Part shown: one piece after another, positions 10,068 through 19,114 of the stretch | How the letters are laid out: each line of letters begins with the position of its first letter | Numbering within the stretch: the first letter of the stretch is position 1 | Made by a program: the position numbers and the translations under genes | Notes under the pieces: generated by a model | Seen by the model: the letters and a program-made list of their open reading frames with translations, nothing else | The model's database searches: none | Told to the model about the DNA's origin: nothing | Assembly (NCBI GenBank): GCA_016869675.1 | Contig: VGDP01000009.1 | Location: forward strand, 32,787-96,786 | DNA: 64,000 bases | Reading direction: 5' to 3' | Origin: Alphaproteobacteria bacterium | Lineage (GTDB): Bacteria > Pseudomonadota > Alphaproteobacteria > SP197

Positions 10068-10789
10068 GGCCCCACCATGCGTGCCGCCAGCAGCGCCTGG
10101 CGCGCGCGGTCCACGCCGTAGTGGACCGTGGCCCGCCCGGTGCCGCGCCCGGGCTCGGCCGCGACCAGCCCACGCAGGACCGTGCGGTGCTCCCACTCGC
10201 CGCCCGGTCCTGCGGGCTGCGACCAGCGCCACAGCACATCGGCGCAGCGCAGCGTGTCGATCAGCAGGCAATTGGTATCCACCAAGCCGCCGCGCGCGGC
10301 GAACGCGCCCGTGTCGGGCCCGACCGAATACCAGCGGTCCTCGCCCAGGTCCGCGCCGGTGGCCGCGTCGAAGAAGCGCCGCCGCGACCACGCCCAGCCG
10401 TGATCGGCGATCGCGGCCACGAGGCTCGACAGATGGTCCGGCGCGTACCAATTGTCGTCGTCGAGGTAGGCGACAAAGCGGCTGTGGGCGGGGATGCTCA
10501 GGGCCGAACGCAGGCTGCCGCCGCAGCGCACGTCGATCAGGCCGCCGTTGACGCACGCCGTGGAGTAGCCGGGGTCGACGACCGTCACGGCCATGCGCGG
10601 CGGGCACGCCCGTGCGAGGCCGTCGAGCACGGCCGGATCGCCGGCGCGCTTGTCGATGCCGATCAGGATCTGGACACGCCCGTCGAAGTCCTGGGCGAAC
10701 ACCGAGCGCACGGCGCGTTCGAGCGTCGGGCGCAGGACGGTCGGGATCACGACCGCCGCGTCGAACGGCGCTGGGTTCGAGCCGCTCAC
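10043..10789 (-). CDS. family 2 glycosyltransferase, C-terminus possibly altered
   Basis: The 248-residue GT-A protein begins with the nucleotide-binding strand AAVVIPTVLRPTLERAVRSV. The metal-binding acidic motif is in RFVAYLDDDNWYAPDHLSSL (about residues 103-122), typical of GT2 enzymes. Donor and acceptor are unknown. The last 10 or so residues (GPPAIAWRP) correspond to methyltransferase DNA read out of frame, so the natural C-terminus may have been lost in the deletion described for 9618-10067. The start overlaps the end of the MFS locus by 4 nt (ATGA-type), which suggests one transcript from the MFS gene through the methyltransferase remnant. The protein is short for a GT2 but keeps the catalytic core. 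Confidence 0.7.
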   Translation of the reverse strand: MSGSNPAPFDAAVVIPTVLRPTLERAVRSVFAQDFDGRVQILIGIDKRAGDPAVLDGLARACPPRMAVTVVDPGYSTACVNGGLIDVRCGGSLRSALSIPAHSRFVAYLDDDNWYAPDHLSSLVAAIADHGWAWSRRRFFDAATGADLGEDRWYSVGPDTGAFAARGGLVDTNCLLIDTLRCADVLWRWSQPAGPGGEWEHRTVLRGLVAAEPGRGTGRATVHYGVDRARQALLAARMVGPPAIAWRP

Positions 10790-12051
10790 TCGTCAGGCAG
10801 CTTGTGGGGATGGTGTTCGGGCGGGGCGCGCGGATCCATCTCGGGTGCGCCGTAGGTGCCGGGGGGCAGCGGCACGGCCACGTAGTCACCCTGCTCGCGC
10901 GCTCTCTTGGCGCGGCGGATGGCCATGGGGATCAGCAGGAACAGCGCGACCGCGCCGAGCCCCGCCGCCATGAACCAGAACAGGCCGCGGTCGCCCAGAC
11001 CGTTCATGACTAGGCCGGCGACCATCGGGCCGGCGACCGCGCCGACGCCCCACGCGAACAGCAGGCCGGCGCTGGCGGCGACGAAGTCCTAGCGCTCGAT
11101 GTAGTCGTTGGTCTGGCCGACGCCCGGCGCGTAGAGCGGCGCGGTGACGCCTTCGAGCACGAACAGGAGCCCGAGCAACAGCAGGAACGGCGGCGCGTCG
11201 AGCAGCGCGACCGTGGCGGCCAACTTGGCGCCGCCGCCCGAGCACGCGACCATCAGCGGCCGGCGACCCAGGTGATCCGCCACCATGCCCACCGGGTACT
11301 GGATGAGCAGCCCGGCGACGGTCGAGGCGCTTTAGATGATCGCGAGCTGCGAGGTGCTGAAACCGCCGCGTTCCGTGTAGGCCGACAACAGACCGTTGAA
11401 CGCCGTCATGACCAGGCCGGTGCCGAAGCACGTCACGACGCCCGAGGGTGAAATGGAGAGCAAGCGGATGATACCGAAGTGCGCGCGATAGCCGATCTCG
11501 GGGTTGCCGACGCGGGTCAGGGCCATGGGCACCAGCGCCGTGGTCAGCAGCATGGCCACCAGGCCGAACAGGATGGTGACGCCGAGCCGTTCCTCGAAGT
11601 GCAGCGCCAGCGGGCTGACGTTGGTGGCGGCCAACGACACCACTATGTACAGCGCGAAGATCCGCCCGCGCGTGTCCTCCGTCGCCTTGTCGTTCAGCCA
11701 GCTCTCGACGATGACGAACAGGCCGGCGAAGGCGTAACCCAGCACCGCGCGCAGGCCGATCCACGAATAGGGATCGGTGAGGATCAGATGGGCGAACGCG
11801 GTGTTGGCGGCCAGCGCAGCGAACATCGCGAAGGCGCGGATGTGCCCAGCGCGGTCGATGATGCGGTGGCCGGTGAGCGTGCCGGCCAGGAACCCGACGA
11901 AGTAGGCCGAGGTGACCAGGCCGATCACCTCGTTCGGCACATCGCGCCGGGCCATCTCCAGCGAGGCCAAGGGCGACAGGATGCCGAGACCGCCTTCCAT
12001 GAAGACGACCGCCAGCAGCACCTGGACGACCGGCCGCACCGCCGACAGCAT
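10786..12051 (-). pseudogene. MFS transporter with two in-frame stops
   Basis: The conceptual 421-residue protein is a 12-helix major facilitator of the YcaD/MFS type: the helix 2-3 loop reads GTLTGHRIIDRAGHIRAF, the helix 8-9 loop MGMVADHLGRRPLM, and the late block VGQTNDYIER-DFVAASAGLLFAWG. Two stops interrupt it without changing frame: TAA at 11332-11334 (codon 240, between SQLAII and SASTVAG) and TAG at 11089-11091 (codon 321, between NDYIER and DFVAAS). Homology continues perfectly across both, so they look like point nonsense mutations. ATG 12051 is preceded at 12057-12065 by a run of nine G on the coding strand, which could serve as the ribosome binding site and is slippage-prone. Confidence 0.82.
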
Positions 12052-12179
12052 GCCCGCCCCCCCCCGCGAGAGGCGCTCACAGTCTCAGGGAACGAACCGG
12101 CGCACAAGATCGGGCCCGCGCGGTGCTGGTCCCTGCCTGCCCTTCCTGGGCCGCTCGGCGGCCACCTCAGGGCGGACGG

Positions 12180-14723
12180 CTACTCGGCCGCGTCGGGAAC
12201 CACGTCGGTGCCGGCCAGCGCGATGCCCGTGGCGCGCGCGGTCGCCAGGGTGATCGCGGCGAGATCCTCGGGCTCCAGGTTGTGCACGTCGGTCTTGCCG
12301 GTGCAGCGCGCCATGATCGAGGCCTCGGCGGTGAGCGCCTTGATGAACGAGAGCGCGCGATCGGTGCGGTCTGCCGGGCTCAGGTCGCCGTAGAAGCGGA
12401 CCTTGGCGCCGTCGTCGTGGCCGCCGGCGGCGATCGCCATGGCCACGCCGAGCGCCGCGGCGTTGGCGCCGAGCGCGACGAGCTTGGCGCCGTCCGTGCC
12501 CGAACGCACGCCGCCGTGCATGACGAGGTCCATGTCCTCCTCGCGCCCCAGGCCGCGCAGGATGCGGATCGCGTCGCGCAGCACGGCGAGATCGGGGTAC
12601 TGGCCGAGTTCTGCCCAAGGCGTGGCCAGATCGCCGGCCGCCAGCAGCACCAGCAGGTCGAAGCTCTTGTCGAGGGCGAAGGGGATGGCGGCCGCCAGAT
12701 CCTCGCGCGCGACCGCCAAGCCGAGCACCTGGTAGTCGCGCGCGCGCTTCGGCTGGAACGGCGCGAAGCGACCACGGCTGGCGTAAACAACGCCGACGGC
12801 CGCGCCGTCAGGCGCGTCCTCGCCGGCCACCGCCACCTGTAGCCACGCGGCGCGGCCGGGGTTGCGCCGGCCCAGGTACGCGATGCCCGCGTCGGCGACG
12901 CCCTGCATGATCGCGTCGAACGCCTCGGCACCCGCGTCATCCAGGCCGGCGACCACGAACGGCGCGGCCAGCGCCACGCGCGCCGCTAGCGGCCGCGCCA
13001 CGTTGCACGCGTCGCGGTAGGGATCGATCACCAGGCGCGACAGGTTGGCCGGCAGGAACACTAGGTCGTCCAGCGTCGGCTTGTGGCCGGGGCCGAACGG
13101 GTCCTCGCGCGAGGCGAGCCGTTTGGCCAGCATGGCGGCCTGAGTCGCGCCGTCGGCCGGTTCGGTGCGCGCCATGACGAAGATGTCCTCGCGCGTGCGC
13201 ACGCTGTAGTCGGAGGCGCCGGTCTCGGCGTCGCAGCGGTAGCAGCGCGCGGCCTCGGCCTTGGCGGTGACCGCGTCGTAGGTCGATTCGATCTCGGGGA
13301 ACGCGCCGGGGTTGTGGCCCAGCCCGTGGAACGCCTGGTCGTGGCGCGGGTAGACCTCCCAGTTGGCATCCTGGGCGATGGGCACGCGCCGGGTGTGGAA
13401 CGGCGTGCGGTAGGGCAGCGGGTCGGCGCGGCCATCCAGGTGCGCCTGGATGAAATAGGCGGCGCGGTGGCCGTGCATCATGGCCATGACGATGGTCGAA
13501 CCGCCGAAGGCGCCGTCGCCGGCGGCGAACACCTTGGGATCCGCCGTGCGCATGGTGGCGAAGTCGGCGCGCACGCGATCGCCCGCCATCAGGCCGCGCG
13601 CGCGCAAATCCTCATTGTCGCCCTTCTGGCCGACTGCGACGATGACCAGGCCGCAGGGGATGTCGTGGTCGCTGCCCGACACCACCTCGGGCTGGCGGCG
13701 GCCGTCGGGGCCGGGCGCGCCCATGCGCGTGCGCACGCAGCGCACGCCGAAGTCGTTGCCGGCGGTCACCGCCACGGGGACGGTGTTGTAGATGATCTCG
13801 ATGCCTTCCTTGACCGCGCCGTGAAGCTCGTCCTTGCGCGCGGGAAGCTCGTGCGGCCCGCGCCGGTAGAGCACCTTGACTTCCTTGCAGCCGGGCAGCC
13901 GGCGCGCCACGCGGCAGGCGTCCATGGCGACGTCGCCGCCGCCCACGACCACCACAGTTTCGGGCATGGGCGGGCGTTCGCCGCCGTTGACCCGGCGCAG
14001 GAAGCCGACGCCGTCGACGATGCGCGCGTCGGCGGCGCCGGGGATGTCCATGGCCTTGCCCCACCACGCGCCGATGGTCAGCAGCACGGCGTCGTGGCGC
14101 GCCTTGAGCGCGTCCAGGGTCACGTCGCGCCCGAGCGCGGTGTTGAGGTGCAGCGTGATGCCCGGGCAGTGGGCGAGCATCCGGTCGAGATCCTCGTCAA
14201 TGACGCCGGCGGGTAGGCGGAACGCCGGGATGCCCCATGTCATCATGCCGCCCGGCCGGTCGTTCATCTCGTAGACGTGGACCGCGAACCCGGCCTCGGC
14301 CAGATCCTGGGCGGCGGTCAGCCCGGCCGGGCCGGAGCCGACGATGCCGACCGTCTGCTTGCGCGTCACGGGGACGACGGGCAGGCGGTGCGTCCGCCCC
14401 AGCCTGTCCATGACGTAACGCTTCAGGTTGCGGATCGCGATCGGGCCGTCGCTGTCGGTGCGCCGGCACGCCGGTTCGCACGGCGCGTCGCACACGCGCC
14501 CGCAGATCGAGCTGAACGGGTTGGTCGCGGTGATCGCCTCGAACGCTTCCTCGACCTTACCTTCCCAGATGTAGGCCAGATAGGACGGCGCGTCGGTACC
14601 GACCGGGCACGCCACCTGGCACGGCGCCGGCACGAAGTGCTTGTCGGTCACGTCGTCGGGGTAGACGGCGGGCGACGGCCCCGGATTGATGCGGTGGATG
14701 TCGTAGACGTTCGTCTCGGTCAT
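12180..14723 (-). CDS. GltD-like FAD/Fe-S oxidoreductase with C-terminal glutamate-synthase-like extension
   Basis: This 847-residue protein is the electron-transfer partner of the two genes upstream. Residues about 30-95 form a Fer4_20 domain whose Cys pairs (CQVACP, then CGRVCDAPCEPAC) bind two 4Fe-4S clusters. An FAD Rossmann motif (VGIVGSGPAGLTAAQDL, about 125) and an NAD(P) motif (VVVVGGGDVAMDACRVARR, about 263) follow, as in GltD. Residues about 530-845 are unusual for GltD: they recall the FMN barrel of GltB (DDLVFLPANLSRLVIDPYRDAC, then DLVMHGGVRSGTDGAKLVALGANA) but lack clear FMN and Fe-S residues. ATG 14723 lies 25 nt after the stop of the GXGXG-FMN gene. In GltBD-type systems this subunit passes NAD(P)H electrons to the FMN subunit. 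Confidence 0.82.
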   Translation of the reverse strand: MTETNVYDIHRINPGPSPAVYPDDVTDKHFVPAPCQVACPVGTDAPSYLAYIWEGKVEEAFEAITATNPFSSICGRVCDAPCEPACRRTDSDGPIAIRNLKRYVMDRLGRTHRLPVVPVTRKQTVGIVGSGPAGLTAAQDLAEAGFAVHVYEMNDRPGGMMTWGIPAFRLPAGVIDEDLDRMLAHCPGITLHLNTALGRDVTLDALKARHDAVLLTIGAWWGKAMDIPGAADARIVDGVGFLRRVNGGERPPMPETVVVVGGGDVAMDACRVARRLPGCKEVKVLYRRGPHELPARKDELHGAVKEGIEIIYNTVPVAVTAGNDFGVRCVRTRMGAPGPDGRRQPEVVSGSDHDIPCGLVIVAVGQKGDNEDLRARGLMAGDRVRADFATMRTADPKVFAAGDGAFGGSTIVMAMMHGHRAAYFIQAHLDGRADPLPYRTPFHTRRVPIAQDANWEVYPRHDQAFHGLGHNPGAFPEIESTYDAVTAKAEAARCYRCDAETGASDYSVRTREDIFVMARTEPADGATQAAMLAKRLASREDPFGPGHKPTLDDLVFLPANLSRLVIDPYRDACNVARPLAARVALAAPFVVAGLDDAGAEAFDAIMQGVADAGIAYLGRRNPGRAAWLQVAVAGEDAPDGAAVGVVYASRGRFAPFQPKRARDYQVLGLAVAREDLAAAIPFALDKSFDLLVLLAAGDLATPWAELGQYPDLAVLRDAIRILRGLGREEDMDLVMHGGVRSGTDGAKLVALGANAAALGVAMAIAAGGHDDGAKVRFYGDLSPADRTDRALSFIKALTAEASIMARCTGKTDVHNLEPEDLAAITLATARATGIALAGTDVVPDAAE

Positions 14724-14748
14724 GACAGGAGCCGGGAAGGGCGAGGGT

Positions 14749-16680
14749 TCAGACGCCGGCGCGGCAGCCGGGTTCGTAGGGCAGGCGCGTGATCGCCGCG
14801 GCCTCGGGCGTCAGCGCGACCAGGTCGTCGCGGCTGAGCTGGCGCACATGGTCGTGGCCAAGCGCGCGGGTCACGGCCGCGAGCTGCCAGCGCACCGATT
14901 CCAGGTAGCGGTGGATGTTGTGCGCCTCGACGGGGACGTTGTAGCGCCGCTCGTGCTGCGGGTCCTGGGTGGCGATGCCGACCACGCACTGGCCGACGTG
15001 GCACTGCAGGCAGGCGATGCAGCCGCCCGCGATGATCGCGCCGGTGCCGACCGCGACCGCGCTGGCGCCCAGCGCCAGCGCCTTGGCCGCGTCGACGCCG
15101 TCCTTGATGCCGCCCATCAGCACAATCGGCATCTTGCCGGCGGCGCCGATCTTGGCCAGCGCGTCCAGCGCCTCCTGGATCGCGCTGAGCGTCGGGATGC
15201 CGACGTACTCGAGCACCTCGTTGCCGGCAGCGCCGGTCGAGCCCTGCAGGCCGTCCAGCTCGACGAAGTCGAAGCCGTCCTTGTAGGCGATCTTGATGTC
15301 GTCGCTGACGCGCCCGGCGCCCAGCTTGACCGAGACCGGGATGCGGTAGCCGGTCGCCTCGCGGAACTCCTCGACCTTGATCACCAGATCGTCGGCGCCC
15401 AGCACGTCCGGATGGCGCGAGGGCGAGCGCAGGTCGATGCCTTCGGGGATGCCGCGGATGCGCGCGATCTCCTTGGTCACCTTCTTGGCCATGAGCTGGC
15501 CGCCCAGCCCCGGCTTGGCGCCCTGGGAGATGTATATCTCCAGCCCGTTGGCCCGGCGCATGTCGTGGATGTTCCAGCCCAGCCGGCCCGACAGGCACTG
15601 GTAGATGATCTGCTTGGCGGCCTCGCGCTGCTCGTCGCTCATGCCGCCTTCGCCGGTGTTCTCGGAGATGTCCGAGAGCCGCGAGGCGATGGCCAGCGCG
15701 ATCTTGGTCGACTTGCTGAGCGCGCCGTAGCTCATGGGCGCGATCATCACCGGCATCGAGAGCTTGAGCGGCGTGCCGCCGTTGCGCCCGCCGAGCTCGA
15801 TGGCCAGGCCCACCTTGTCGATCACCGCCGCGTCGGGCGCGATGGCCAGGTCCTTGCGGAACGCCAGGTCGTTGATGTGCGGCAGCGGCCGCCCGGCGCC
15901 GTAGCCACGGATGCGGTAGCGGCCGATCTGCGCCTTGACGCCGATGTCCTCGTGCACCTTAGTGTTCCAGTAGCCGTCGCGGCCCGCCGCGGCGGTGTAA
16001 GGGATCACGCGCACGCGCGGCTCGGTGCGCGGGTAGCGCAGGTTCTTGCCGGCGTTGACGATCTTCTGGAACGCGCCTTTGAAGGAGATCGCGTAGCGGT
16101 CGAGGAAGGCGCGCAGGTCCTGGTCCTCGGCCGCGTCCAGATCGGTCAGCTTGGCGTCGGTGCCCAGCGCCACGACGCGGCCGCCCACGTAGATTGTGCC
16201 GCCGGTCATGTCCTGGCCGACCTTGTCGCCGGAATCGCCCAGGATGACGATGCGTCCGCCGTACATCATGTAGCCGGCCATGAAGTTGGCGTTGCCGCCG
16301 CACAGCAGCGTGCCCGCCTTCATGACCTGGCCGGCGCGGCTGCCGACGTTGCCCTTGACCACCACCTCGGCGCCGCGGATGGCGACGCCGGTGATCGCCG
16401 AGGCGTTGCCGTTCACCACCACCGAGCCCTTGAGCATGTTGTCGGCCAGGCCCCAGCCGACGTTGTTGTCGACGACAAAGCGCGGCCCGTCGGTCAGCCC
16501 GGCACAGAAATAGCCGGCCGAGCCGCGCACGCGCACCGTGACTGGATGCACGAGCCCGACGCCGATGTGATGGCGGGCGTCCGGGTTGAGGACCTCGATG
16601 TCCTCACCCGCCGCGCCCAGCTCGCGGATCCGCTCGTTCGCGTCGCGGACCGAAAGGGACGCTAGGTCGATCGATGCCAT
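14749..16680 (-). CDS. GXGXG-FMN subunit of a split glutamate-synthase-like enzyme (GlxC+GlxD / MgsB+MgsC fused)
   Basis: The 643-residue protein joins two parts that are separate subunits in Glx/Mgs systems. Residues about 1-210 form a beta-helix GXGXG domain (GYFCAGLTDGPRFVVDNNVG, NANFMAGYMMYGGRIVILG). Residues about 215-640 form the FMN TIM barrel (APMSYGALSKSTKIALAIAS, TGEGGMSDEQRE, VSVKLGAGRVSDDIK, MGGIKDGVDAAKALALGA). A cluster site C-x5-C-x4-C near residue 555 matches the GltB 3Fe-4S motif and has one extra Cys inside (CIACLQC, then HVGQC). The family condenses a 2-oxo acid or glutamate with glutamine-derived ammonia or methylamine. It overlaps the amidotransferase gene by 19 nt, so the two are translationally coupled. 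Confidence 0.88.
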   Translation of the reverse strand: MASIDLASLSVRDANERIRELGAAGEDIEVLNPDARHHIGVGLVHPVTVRVRGSAGYFCAGLTDGPRFVVDNNVGWGLADNMLKGSVVVNGNASAITGVAIRGAEVVVKGNVGSRAGQVMKAGTLLCGGNANFMAGYMMYGGRIVILGDSGDKVGQDMTGGTIYVGGRVVALGTDAKLTDLDAAEDQDLRAFLDRYAISFKGAFQKIVNAGKNLRYPRTEPRVRVIPYTAAAGRDGYWNTKVHEDIGVKAQIGRYRIRGYGAGRPLPHINDLAFRKDLAIAPDAAVIDKVGLAIELGGRNGGTPLKLSMPVMIAPMSYGALSKSTKIALAIASRLSDISENTGEGGMSDEQREAAKQIIYQCLSGRLGWNIHDMRRANGLEIYISQGAKPGLGGQLMAKKVTKEIARIRGIPEGIDLRSPSRHPDVLGADDLVIKVEEFREATGYRIPVSVKLGAGRVSDDIKIAYKDGFDFVELDGLQGSTGAAGNEVLEYVGIPTLSAIQEALDALAKIGAAGKMPIVLMGGIKDGVDAAKALALGASAVAVGTGAIIAGGCIACLQCHVGQCVVGIATQDPQHERRYNVPVEAHNIHRYLESVRWQLAAVTRALGHDHVRQLSRDDLVALTPEAAAITRLPYEPGCRAGV

Positions 16681-17573
16681 GTGCGGTAGGTGCCCGGGGG
16701 CGGTTCGAAGGTGTTGAGCGGACGGCCGGGGAACAGCCGGTTGAGCGACACTTCCTCGGAGGCGATGGCGATGATGTCGTCGCTCTCGAACATCACCATG
16801 GGTTTGGCCGCCAGGCGGTCCTTGGCGTAGCCGATCTCGTCCTTGGTCGAGACCAGGAACGAGAACGTGCCGTCGAGATCCTCGATCGAGCGTTCCAGCG
16901 CCTGCTCGAGCTTCCAGCCCTGGCTCAGCTTGTCGGCCAGGTAGACGGCGATCAGCTCGCTGTCGTTGTCGGTGTTGAAGGTGAACCCGCGCTTCTCCAG
17001 CCGGCGGCGCATCTTCCAGTAGTTGGTGATCTGGCCGTTGTGCACGATCGCCACGTCGGCGAAGCCGGTGGCCCAGAACGGGTGCGAGGCGTCGGGCGAG
17101 ACGTCGGATTCGGTGGCCAGCCGCACATGGCCAATGCCATGGCTGCCGTGGAACTTCTCGACCGCGTAAGTGTTGTCGACGTCGCGCGCACCGCCGATGT
17201 CCTTGACGATGTCGAGTGATTCGCCCAGCGAGAAGACCTTGGCCGCGTGCTCCATGTCGTAGGCGAATGACTGTAGATCGCCGCGGAACTGCACGACGCA
17301 GGCGTAGGTGACGCCGATGGTCGTCTCCTCGACGATGCGCGACTGGTGCGCCTGCAGCTTGTCCTTGATGCGCGCGACGGTGCGCGCCGCCTCGTCGCCC
17401 TCGCCGATGAAGAAGCGCAGGCGGTAATGGCCTTCCTGCGGTTCGTAGTAGAGCGCGAAGCCGGTGGAATCGGGGCCGCGGTGCTGGCAGCCATTGAGCA
17501 TCTCAATCAACGCCTTGCCGACCTCGGCGTCGGAACCGTGCTTCTTGAACATGATGCCGGCGATGCCGCACAT
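16662..17573 (-). CDS. class II glutamine amidotransferase subunit (GlxB/MgsA-like)
   Basis: Translation from ATG 17573 gives MCGIAGIMFKK, placing the Ntn-hydrolase nucleophile at Cys2 after Met removal; this decides the start against an in-frame extension to 17618. Other GATase II landmarks are CQHRGPDSTGFAL, GHVRLATESDVSPDASHPF and HNGQITNYWKMRR. The 303-residue size fits stand-alone GlxB/MgsA subunits rather than PurF or GlmS. It would release ammonia from glutamine for the GXGXG-FMN subunit encoded directly downstream. A GGGAGAAG ribosome binding site and a TTGATT-17-TACCTT promoter lie upstream. Glutamate synthesis and N-methylglutamate synthesis are both possible; the sequence does not decide between them. 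Confidence 0.87.
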   Translation of the reverse strand: MCGIAGIMFKKHGSDAEVGKALIEMLNGCQHRGPDSTGFALYYEPQEGHYRLRFFIGEGDEAARTVARIKDKLQAHQSRIVEETTIGVTYACVVQFRGDLQSFAYDMEHAAKVFSLGESLDIVKDIGGARDVDNTYAVEKFHGSHGIGHVRLATESDVSPDASHPFWATGFADVAIVHNGQITNYWKMRRRLEKRGFTFNTDNDSELIAVYLADKLSQGWKLEQALERSIEDLDGTFSFLVSTKDEIGYAKDRLAAKPMVMFESDDIIAIASEEVSLNRLFPGRPLNTFEPPPGTYRTWHRST

Positions 17574-17608
17574 GACCGCTTCTCCCGACGGGGACGACGT
17601 GTGCGGAG

Positions 17609-17637
17609 AAGGTAGCAACGCCCGCGCAGGGAATCAA
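17609..17637 (-). promoter_or_regulatory. predicted promoter of the split glutamate-synthase-like operon
   Basis: On the minus strand TTGATT (17632-17637) is followed after exactly 17 nt by TACCTT (17609-17614), 36 nt before the ATG at 17573. This fits an alphaproteobacterial housekeeping promoter. No operator palindrome is obvious. Confidence 0.5.
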
Positions 17638-17668
17638 CCCCATGCAACGGAGTTTAATGTGGGGAAAC

Positions 17669-19078
17669 TCAGCCAGCAGACCCGCGGTGCCCGCTCGCCT
17701 CGGCGCCGGCATCGCGCGCCAGACGTTAGAAATAGTGGGGAGATTTAAAGGAAAGCGCGCCGATTCCGATGTAGGCCGGGTCGAAATCGTCGGCCGCGAG
17801 CACGGAACGGTCGCCCTGGGCCAGGGTCAGGTGCAGCGCGATCGCGGCCAGCCCGACGCCCAGGCTCTGGGTCACCTGCTGGGCGACACCGACCAGGCCG
17901 GTCGCCCGGCTCATCTGTTCGGGCGGCGTGTCGGCTTTGCAGAGCGTGTTCAGCGCGGTGAACTGCAGCGAGCGGAAGAAGCCGCCGATCAGCAGCACCA
18001 CGATGATCAGCCCATGGGCCGTCGTCGGCTCGAACAGGGTGTAACCCATCAGCAGGGCGCCGCTGACCACGGTGTTGACCAGCGGCACCCGGCGGAAGCC
18101 GAAGCGGCGCAGGATGGGCGCGGCCAGCATCTTCATGGTCAGCGCGCCGGCCGCGCCGGCGAAGGTGATCAGGCCCGAGGCGAACGGCGTCAGGACGAGG
18201 CCGAGCTGCAGCATCATGGGCAACAGGAACGGGATTGCGCCGATACTGACGCGGAAACACAGGCCGCCCAGCATGGCGGCGCGGAACGTCGGGATGCGCA
18301 TGAGCGTCAGGTCGATCACCGGGTGCGCGTGGCGCTGCGCGTGGGCCACGTAGAGGCCGAGCTCAATGATACCGCCGCCAAGCAGGGCCGCGGTCAGTGC
18401 GCCGGGCAGGATGCCGCGCCCCAGCGATTCGAGCCCCAGCATGGCGCCGGCCAGCCCGGTGCCGACCAGCGTGAACCCGGTCCAGTCCATGGGCCGCGCC
18501 TCGGCGCCGTAGCGTTCGCGGATCAGCCACGAGACCAGGACGAAGCCGATCACGCCGATCGGCACGTTGACGAAGAAGATCCAGCGCCATGAAGCGTAGG
18601 TCGCCATCATGCCGCCGAGCGGCGGACCGATCACCGGCCCAACCAGCGCCGGCAGGGTCATGAACGCCATGGCGCGCAGCAACCCGGCCTTGGGCACCGT
18701 GCATAGCAGAATCAGTCGGCCGACCGGTACCATCATGGCGCCGCCCATCCCTTGGACGATCCGCGCGGCTACGAGCGCTTCTAGGGAATCAGCCAATCCG
18801 CACGCTACCGAGCCGACCGTGAACACCAGGATCGCGGCGCGGAACACCGCGCGGCCGCCGAACCGATCGGCCACCCAGCCGGAGACAGGGATGAACAATG
18901 CCAGGCTCAGCAGGTAGGAGGTGACGGCCAGGCTGAGCGCCAGCGGGTCCTCGCCAAGCGAGGCGGTGATCGCCGGCAGCGCCGTGGTGATGATCGAGGC
19001 GTCCAGCGTCTCCATGAACAGCGCGCAGGTCACCAGGAGGGAGACCGCGCGGGCGCCGGGGGTCCGTTCAGGCGCCAC
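17669..19078 (-). pseudogene. DHA2-type (EmrB/QacA-like) MFS transporter with late in-frame stop
   Basis: The protein has 14-helix drug/H+ antiporter hallmarks: AITASLGEDPLALSLAVTSYL, then WVADRFGGRAVF in the helix 2-3 loop, and GPVIGPPLGGMMATYASWRWIFFVNVPIG (motif C). Translation stops at TAA 17726-17728 after 450 codons. The same frame then reads RLARDAGAEASGH, a good match to the usual end of this family, up to TGA 17669-17671. A single change in one codon therefore removed about 18 residues. The last helix is complete or nearly so, so a 450-residue product might still work. The GTG start at 19078 overlaps the ancestral end of the MBL hydrolase gene, indicating coupled translation. Confidence 0.72.
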
Positions 19079-19114
19079 GAGGCCGCCGTCGGTCGAGATA
19101 GCCGTCGATCAGGT

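Noticed and set aside
12057..12065. Runs of nine C or G (here, at 2958-2966 and at 24558-24566) as sites of frameshift error
   Set aside because: None of the observed frameshifts lies at these runs; the affected frames break at mixed sequence.
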